Positions 57,579 to 64,000 of a stretch of DNA of 64,000 nt are shown piece after piece. The DNA is taken from NCBI GenBank assembly GCA_035235625.1, contig CP141148.1, positions 5,017,001 through 5,081,000 on the forward strand, written 5' to 3'. The notes beneath the pieces were generated by a model, which was given only the letters and a program-made list of their open reading frames with translations, was not told the DNA's origin and ran no database searches. Positions within the stretch are counted from its first letter, which is position 1; every line of letters starts with the position of its first letter. This DNA is from Saururus chinensis. Taxonomy: Eukaryota; Streptophyta; Magnoliopsida; Piperales; Saururaceae. A program made the position numbers and the translations under genes.

Positions 57579-58597
57579 GTTTGTCCTCTCTGGCCTTTAG
57601 TGGACAATTCCATGTCCTTGTATGAGATGATAGACTAATTTTCTATTGCTAATGGTCAGTTTATATTACAGTAGAAATGCAACATTAATGTTCAAATGAC
57701 TAACAATGTAACATAATTCTATACATACAGAGGATCCTAATATGTCTTTGTTCAAGCGGATTGACTATCTAGATTCACTTGTGGAGAAATTTATAACTTT
57801 GCAGCCAGATAATTTATTTCTTGTTGGGCAACAAGGAAATCCCATATACACAAGATGAGTGTTGTATTGATGTGAATATTACCGAGAATCATAATAGAAT
57901 GACCACACAAGAACCCAGGAAAATTGCCAGCCTGTCATGATTGTAAAATATATGAAATGAGCATAAGCAAATGGAAGACATAATCTGGTGGTACAAAATT
58001 TGTGTTCTTTTGAAAGTGTAATATAACCTAAACTCATTGATTTATCAATTTCTGACTCTTTGTCCTGTATTGCATATTAGAGTTGCAGCTGTTTTTGTCT
58101 TTGTATCTTTTTCTTCACTGTTAAGCATAGCTGGATTACCTGCTCATGTAAAAGAAATTCAGGTATCCTATTTGTGTTGGATTAGCGATTCATATCTCTG
58201 CCATGGATCTTCTAATTGTTTTGATGGGCTCTAAGCTCCATCTCTTTGAACATTTCTTTTTTATCTAAGATTGGCTGGAAAAGATTGGTTTTTTTGTCTC
58301 AGATTTTGATTGGGCGATGCTGGTAGGTGGAAATGATTTCTCCTGATTGCCTTTCCATTTTTTCTTTTTTAGGTTAGTAATTAAGTGCTCCACTGTACTG
58401 CTTTTTTTGCCTGAATTGTGGTTATTTTCTCCTTTTTTTAATCATTTTGCCTGATTGTTGTGTCACGATTGATTGCTTGGGGTTTTTGTGCTGTGCTTAT
58501 TGCTAATTACTGTCTCCCTCTTTGCTATTTTTAGCATCATGCTGTATCTAATCATCCTCCCTTGTCTAGAAACCAAGTTTTCTTTTTTTAACTTCAG

Positions 58598-60299
58598 CCC
58601 TGGAAATGATTGTGTCTGTTCTAACTACACAGCAGGTTCAGGTGGTGCTGGTCCTACAATATTGGCAACCAGTTTTTTGCTCCTTGGAGAACATGTTATT
58701 GTTTATAATAAAGGTGCTTTTGCATACATTTTCCAGTATTCTGTTAAATGCTTTCTCAAGCACATAGCTCTTGTTACCAAATCACAAGACACTCTTCCTT
58801 TGGATTTTTAATCAGGAGAAAAGATCAAATTAAAGCCTTACAGTGGAGTCCTCAACATTGACTTTGGAAAAGGGATTGGAAAGAGAGACGTTTATTTGCT
58901 GTAAGTCACATTTTAAGTAGAACTTGCATCCATACATTGTTTTAAAAAAAAAACTGCTATCAAACATATTGTTTCTTGTTTATCAAAAATGTTGTAGCTT
59001 TCAAGTGACAGCGATTAGCAATCTAATTTATGTCGATAATGATATGTCCGTCTCCTTGCTTGATATTCCATCTAATTAAATGTCTGATTTCTTTATCTCT
59101 TCAAGGAGGCTGCTCCTCTTTTGGACATTATCATTTCCTTTTCTCAGTAGTAACTCATTTACAAGTGTAAAATAACTTACATTTCAGTATGAGTGTACAC
59201 GTCTCAACAAAGTTGGTGTCGAGTTTATATTTGAAAACCAGCGAATTTGTTGTTCTTTTTTCAATCTAAGCAGGTTTTGCCTTCTAGACAATGCATTCAG
59301 AAATCGCCAGTTCCCAGCTCTGAAAAGAAAAGTCGCTCATATTCAAGACTTCAATCAATGTAGTGGACCTTCCTGATGGAGAGACACCGGGAATACACAC
59401 TCGGACACTCAATACTCCACACTGTAGTGCTGCGTGCTTAATTAGTACTACTATATTAGTTTATTAAAAGAGCACATAATGCTATGCATTGGCTAAAAGG
59501 ACACTGCCAAATCCCAAATAAATTTTTGGGAGGTTGGGAGGAAACAATAAATATTGCCTGCCATATTATTGTAAGATTATAGAAATTGAATAAAGACATA
59601 GAACTGGTTGGCATTTTGTAACTTGCACGAGACTGATAAGATATCTAGGCAGGTGTGGCTGCTGAAGCAGGAAAATTTACCCCGGAGAGTTTTTTTTAAT
59701 GTTAGTTGTTCACAGTGACCATTTTCAAGATCTAATGCACATTAATACTAATGAGTCCATAATACTATAAGTATTTAAACTCTTATTGAATGAACTCTTA
59801 TAAAATAGTCTGCTTTGCAATGAGCTGGCTATGTCTGGCTTATTGAATGCTCACATTAGACTAGAAAAGTGGTGTTGTAAACTGGTTAAATTATCTATTC
59901 AATTCCATCTTTCAAAACACTGACTGATATTCATATGAGGTGCTTTGGTAAAAATAGCATTGAATTGACTTGGGCTACAATCTTGTGTAGTACGGTTTCT
60001 ATGTGAAAGAATTCTGATGGGAACTAATTTAAAGAATTTTTGTGCACAGCTATACAGTAGAGTTTTTGAAAAAGGAGAAATACAACTACAAAAGTTGTTT
60101 ACTGTAGAAGGAGATTAATTTATGTACGGAGTGCAATTTATATTTTGATTGTAGTAATATGTTTTCTTGGATGGTTCTTATCCAATTCATGATATGTTTC
60201 AGAAACTTACCTGAAGTAAGAAGTGTACATGAGATTTTAGGCATGCCAACTTCGAGTGCTCGTTTTGGTAGTGCACCTGCTTTTGGAATTGGGGAATGA
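58598..60299 (+). pseudogene. Exons of an unidentified captured gene
   Basis: Splice-bordered segments in compatible phase: 58598-58713 (PGNDCVCSNYTAGSGGAGPT through GEHVIVYNK) and 58816-58900 (EKIKLKPYSGVLNIDFGKGI then GKRDVYLL), each preceded by AG and followed by GT. A possible continuation starts at 59274 (FCLLDNAFRNRQFPALKRKV, ending about 59376). A last open segment at 60203-60299 (NLPEVRSVHEILGMPTSSAR then FGSAPAFGIGE, stop) follows a CAG acceptor. I do not recognise the protein. It could be one gene or several captured pieces; a functional chimera with the PRP39 exons is not shown. Confidence 0.4.
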
Positions 60300-61528
60300 T
60301 AGCCATCGCAAATCTTGTTCCAATGGTAATGTTTTAGTTGCTAATAAGCCTCCAAACATATACCATCAATAATTTACTGAATGATTCAACATTCAGTTAT
60401 TTTAGAAACTGTTATTCTTGGGCTGAGAGGAAATTTCTTTCATGTGTAGCATGCATCTCCTAATTAAAAAAAATGCTATCCTTTATAATGTTCAATGATT
60501 TTTATGAGAGCTTGAGTTGGACTGTATCTTTGTTAATTTATATGGTGTATCTTGACCATTGGACATAGCTAGGATAATCATTGGTGAAATAGACTGAAAA
60601 TTGTTATTTCACCGTTTGACATGTTGACTTGGTTAATGAATAATTTATCCTAAATGCATAAAGAATTGTGCTTTGTGCTGCATTGTTGCTGAAGTTGGTA
60701 GCTATGACCAGTAAGACCCTTGCCAATTTTATTTGTGCTTTTATATGCTGCTAACTTATTTTTTGTTCTACATGCATAGTGTTGTACAAGGGACATATAT
60801 TCTTCAATTTGGTTCCAGATATATGTACTGATAAATCTGATCCTATGGCATGTCTTATGGTATCAAAGGGATGGAGGGGGTCGGGCTTGATCGGGCTTTT
60901 TTATTTTATGTGTAATTAGTGTATCAAATATTTTGGCAACAATGTGTAATGACTAATGAGTGATATCAATTGAACACAAGAGATAATTATATTTTTTTCT
61001 TTTTTTTTTATTTTGAAAAGGAATGGATCCCAGAATTAACTGAGGTCAATTTTGTCACGTTGAAGCTTAAATTGAAGATGCAAGTTGCAGTTTTTGATCA
61101 TTTATGAACGTCCTAGCCAGTTTATAAACGTCTCTTGATTCCAATTTAAATTTAGCTAATTTAGCTCCAGATTCAGTTTCAGATTAGCTAATTCAATTTC
61201 AGATTCAGCTAAATTAGATAATTAACTTTTCAGCTAATTAAGATAACTTTTCAGATTTAGATTCAACCGAAACAAACGGACCCTTGGTCAAAATTTTAAA
61301 TTTATGATTTTTATATTTTATAGCATACCCTATTTCTATATTTAAAATATGAGAAAATTATTTTAATAATAATTAAAAAAATATATTATCAATTCAGTGT
61401 TGCTTTTTGTCATGCACTTGTCAACTAAGCAGTTGGCGTATGCACAATTTTTTTTAAAAAAAAATTTATATGATTTCGTCATTGAATTAAATTGATTTCG
61501 TGGTTTAACGTTTTATAAGAATTAACCT

Positions 61529-61735
61529 AATTTTGTCCTTTAGAATGATAAATTCAACTTAAGGCGATTTTGTCCTTTTAAACGATGAAATCGTTGCACT
61601 TAGGCAATTTGGGCCATTAGCTTCTGAGAGTTAAAGACGGTTTCGTCCTTTTAAATGACAAAATCACGTAACTCTGCGACTCTAGGCCAGCTAAGCGGCT
61701 TATGTACTGATTTCGTCCTTTAGAAGGACGAAATC
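61529..61735. repeat. 27-nt palindrome array, copy 2
   Basis: Units at 61529-61555, 61566-61592, 61639-61665 and 61709-61735, in the same order and spacing (37, 73, 70) as units 2-5 of the array downstream of UGT-2. The last unit is almost perfect: arm GATTTCGTCCTTT, central A, arm GAAGGACGAAATC. The first unit is decayed (near 61476). Confidence 0.8.
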
Positions 61736-61885
61736 AAATTAAAACATTTTAAAACTAACTTTAACACATGTCCCTATTCATTCATTCAACACATACACAA
61801 TTTCATTTATTCCACACATTTCATACATAACAAAGATAACATTAAATTTATTTACATTAACTAATAAAAATAAACATAAAATAAA

Positions 61886-61926
61886 TTATTCGATAAGGCA
61901 CACAATTAGAAGCTGCATTTGGTACC
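61886..61926 (+). repeat. 41-nt copy of 52024-52064 at a rearrangement junction
   Basis: TTATTCGATAAGRCACACRA followed by TTAGAAGCTGCATTTGGTAC, with a few differences, joins the end of the UGT-3 duplication to LTR D. At 52064 the same sequence continues into unrelated DNA. Confidence 0.75.
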
Positions 61927-64000
61927 AAAGCTGCTGACACCCCCTCGTTGCTCCTCTTCTTTGATTTGTTCCCCTGCTTCTATGTTTTTCATTGACCAGA
62001 AGCTTCTGGGTGCGTCTCTAGCCATTGACGATGGCCATCCTGCCTCCAGTCAGCTCTGTCCTGGCCACGCAAAGGCGGAGACCACCATTACTAGTTCTTT
62101 TCCACCTATCCTGGCTCTGTTTCTATCCTCCAATATGTGCCAAGTCCCTTGGTCTCTCCCATTTTTGTTTCGACGAACTCTGTCGGCTAGCTAGCCTCTA
62201 GCTCGCCATCATGGGCTTCGCCTTGACGACAATGACGGTAGTGTCATCCCAGCCCAACCCTGCTGCCTCTTGGCCCCTCTAGGACTCTAGGCCGTCGCCG
62301 TCTAGCCCATCTTCCCCTCGAGTGGCCCCCTTTGGTAGCATGTGCAAGTCGCCGAGCTTGCGATTTAGGGTAGGCATCATTTTTGTGCCGCTTGACTATC
62401 AACTGGCTCTGCCATTGAGTAGGATTGACCCTCAAAGCCCACTCCCACCTCTCCTATATAAATTGTTGTCGTTGGGTGCTGTCTATGGCCAATTTTAGTG
62501 TTTTGTGGCAAGTCAAGTACTTCTCAGCCGTTGGCCAACCTTTAGTTAGTCCACCCTTGACTTTCGGTCACACTTGCCACTCATTGTTAGCACACAAACT
62601 TATGTTACCCCTAGTGCACCGTCGTAGATCGTAGATTTTGCCACATAGACTTATGTTACCTAGTTTTGCCATGATTACTTCCAGCACTCTATACACCTTG
62701 GGACATCAACTCTCTCAATTAGGCAATGCTTTTGGCTGCCAACCCACCGCCTATGTCGCCACCATTGTGTGTTCTTCATTGAATGTCATGGAGGTAGGGG
62801 GCTTTGAACTCATAACTTCATGATAGTGTGCATTGAATGTGTAGCATCATATTAGGATTGTATGGTTTAATGCTTTGATCATTATGTGATTATCGAATTG
62901 CATGATGTATGTAAGAGTGAAAGATGATAAATGATGGTATGTTTGAAATGGATATGACATGCATGTGAGCGAAAAGTATATTTAATGTATGTGGACCATC
63001 TGTATGCTAGTGATGGTTAGCGAGTATGTTAGTAAGCTATGTATGAAATTATATGTATATTATATATATGTGTGATGGACATACATATGTATGATGAATA
63101 TACGCTTGTGCAATGGATATGTGTATGTGTGTAGGGGTAGATGTATGTGTAATGTACAATAAGAGGTGACTGAGGGTTTGGTTTGGATTTGTTGTGGACT
63201 TATAACTATATGATGGAAGACAGAAGATATAAGTTTGACGGGCGAAGATTGGAGTGGATTGGAGCCTATGTTGGGGGTTTAGTAAGTAAGCAGATTTAAG
63301 GTTTGATGTTTTATGGAGGATTGTTTGATAGTAAGAGTGCACAACATAATTGTGCAAGCATAACATATATATTATGAAGTAAAAAGTAATAACAATAAGT
63401 GATGTATTAGTAAGAGGTTCATAACGGGAATGAGATTTGAGAGGCTTAATTTGAAGATTTTGAGTAAGATGATTTGGTCATAAGGTAGATGGCAGAGATA
63501 GTATGAATATGTTTATGGTGAGTTATGATTATGAGATGGATGATTAAGTGAAGTATGTTACCTTAACGAACATTTCAAAACGGGCTTAGCTTCAAATTGA
63601 TCAGTAGAAGATTGTAAGAGTGAAAGTTAGTGGCATAATTGTACCCGCATAAATTACTTAATTTAAACTTGAATTATAAACAAAGCTAATATGATAACAT
63701 TGTAAGTTTGAGACCTAAGGGTTTCGACAAATTAAGTTTTATATTTAAACTAGCCAATAATGAGTCGACCAAGCATTTCTTATGTCTTATCATGGTATTT
63801 ATCCTATGTGATATTGTTTGTGTACTATATTTAAGCTCAGATGTCTAATGCTTTGTTGAAAGCGTTGTATATTTTTTAATTTTTTGTGTGTGTTATAATA
63901 AGCTCATATGTTCGCTTTATTGACAACATTTTATATTTCTACCCTTAGTCAGCACTATATGATTCTGCCAAGAGTGGCACTATATGATTCTCGTCCTTAG
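61927..64000 (+). mobile_element. LTR D, relative of LTR A, running off the window
   Basis: From AAAGCTGCTGACACCCCC it matches 38131-38721, then continues without interruption into sequence matching LTR A from 46985 on, so it represents the empty site for LTR B. It keeps about 400 bp near 62700-63100 that A has lost, including GGTAGGGGGCTTTGAACTCA as in LTR C. The right end lies beyond the window. Frames inside are not genes. Confidence 0.85.

Larger units (their letters stand above)
56188..61283 (+). mobile_element. Pack-type TIR transposon (PIF/Harbinger-like) carrying gene fragments
   Basis: 5096 bp absent from the paralogous site (empty TTA at 29154-29156). Ends are CGGTCTGTTTGTTT and, inverted, GGGTCCGTTTGTTT; flanks are TCA and TTG, both one change from the TTA target. 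Subterminal TTAGCTGATT/AATTAGCTAA-type words occur at both ends. Inside are spliced-gene fragments of PRP39 (56.8-57.6 kb) and of an unidentified gene (58.6-60.3 kb), but no transposase. The superfamily is inferred from the 3-bp target and the end sequence. Confidence 0.75.
54034..61885 (+). repeat. Segmental duplication, copy 2 (UGT-3 block)
   Basis: Matches 26967-30198 from TGTCTCCTCC through the promoter, UGT-3 and downstream DNA. The match stops at 56187, resumes at 61284 after the Pack-type insertion, and ends at about 61885. It lacks the MITE of copy 1. Confidence 0.9.

Noticed and set aside
56180-61290. hAT assignment for the Pack-type element
   Set aside because: No 8-bp target duplication is visible; the paralogous empty site supports a 3-bp TTA target instead.

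Overview
The window is nuclear DNA of a flowering plant, probably a eudicot; the species cannot be named from the sequence. The evidence is an array of intronless plant UDP-glycosyltransferases of the UGT73 type (group D), GT-AG introns in gene fragments, and long AT-rich intergenic DNA filled with nested LTR retrotransposons, MITEs and gene-capturing DNA transposons. No prokaryotic gene, CRISPR array, rRNA or tRNA gene was found.

Genes. Four UGT73 loci are present. UGT-1 (452-1900, minus) and UGT-2 (27491-28939, plus) are full length at 482 aa, with catalytic His/Asp and a 44-residue PSPG donor box. UGT-3 (54521-55971, plus) is a near-identical duplicate of UGT-2 broken by a one-base deletion, and the last residue of its PSPG box is His instead of Gln. 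UGT-4 (36586-37233, plus) is a fragment trapped between a Copia LTR and a small terminal-inverted-repeat element. UGT-2 and UGT-3 share about 0.5 kb of upstream DNA, with a paired TGACGT/ACGTCA (as-1-like) site, and about 1.2 kb of downstream DNA. They therefore come from one segmental duplication (26967-30198 and 54034-61885). After it, a Tourist-like MITE entered copy 1 and a 5.1-kb Pack-type transposon carrying PRP39 exons entered copy 2; in both cases the other copy preserves the empty site.

Repeats, left to right. There is an LTR end at 4769; a solo-LTR-like element at 7577-12699 (target duplication GTAGA) holding a second one at 8098-10258 (ATAAG); a degenerate Gypsy gag with its 3' LTR at 14.4-16.8 kb; a minus-strand LTR at 17795-21197; a minus-strand, internally deleted Gypsy element with primer-binding site and LTR at 22-25.6 kb; and a 5'-truncated Copia at 30873-36584 split by a 3.3-kb LTR element (CCTAA). 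A three-level nest follows: LTR A (37911-49249) holds LTR B (38722-46984, TCAAG), which holds LTR C (43555-46740, ATGAT). A relative of A (LTR D) runs off the right end.

Most promising unexplained structures: (i) a regularly spaced array of 27-nt self-palindromes downstream of UGT-2 and UGT-3; (ii) a short palindrome and a second conserved block at fixed distances from the 3' end of otherwise divergent LTRs; (iii) the gene-capturing element beside UGT-3; (iv) the His-terminated PSPG box together with the 506-aa alternative reading frame of UGT-3. No claim here rests on a database search; alignments were made by eye.
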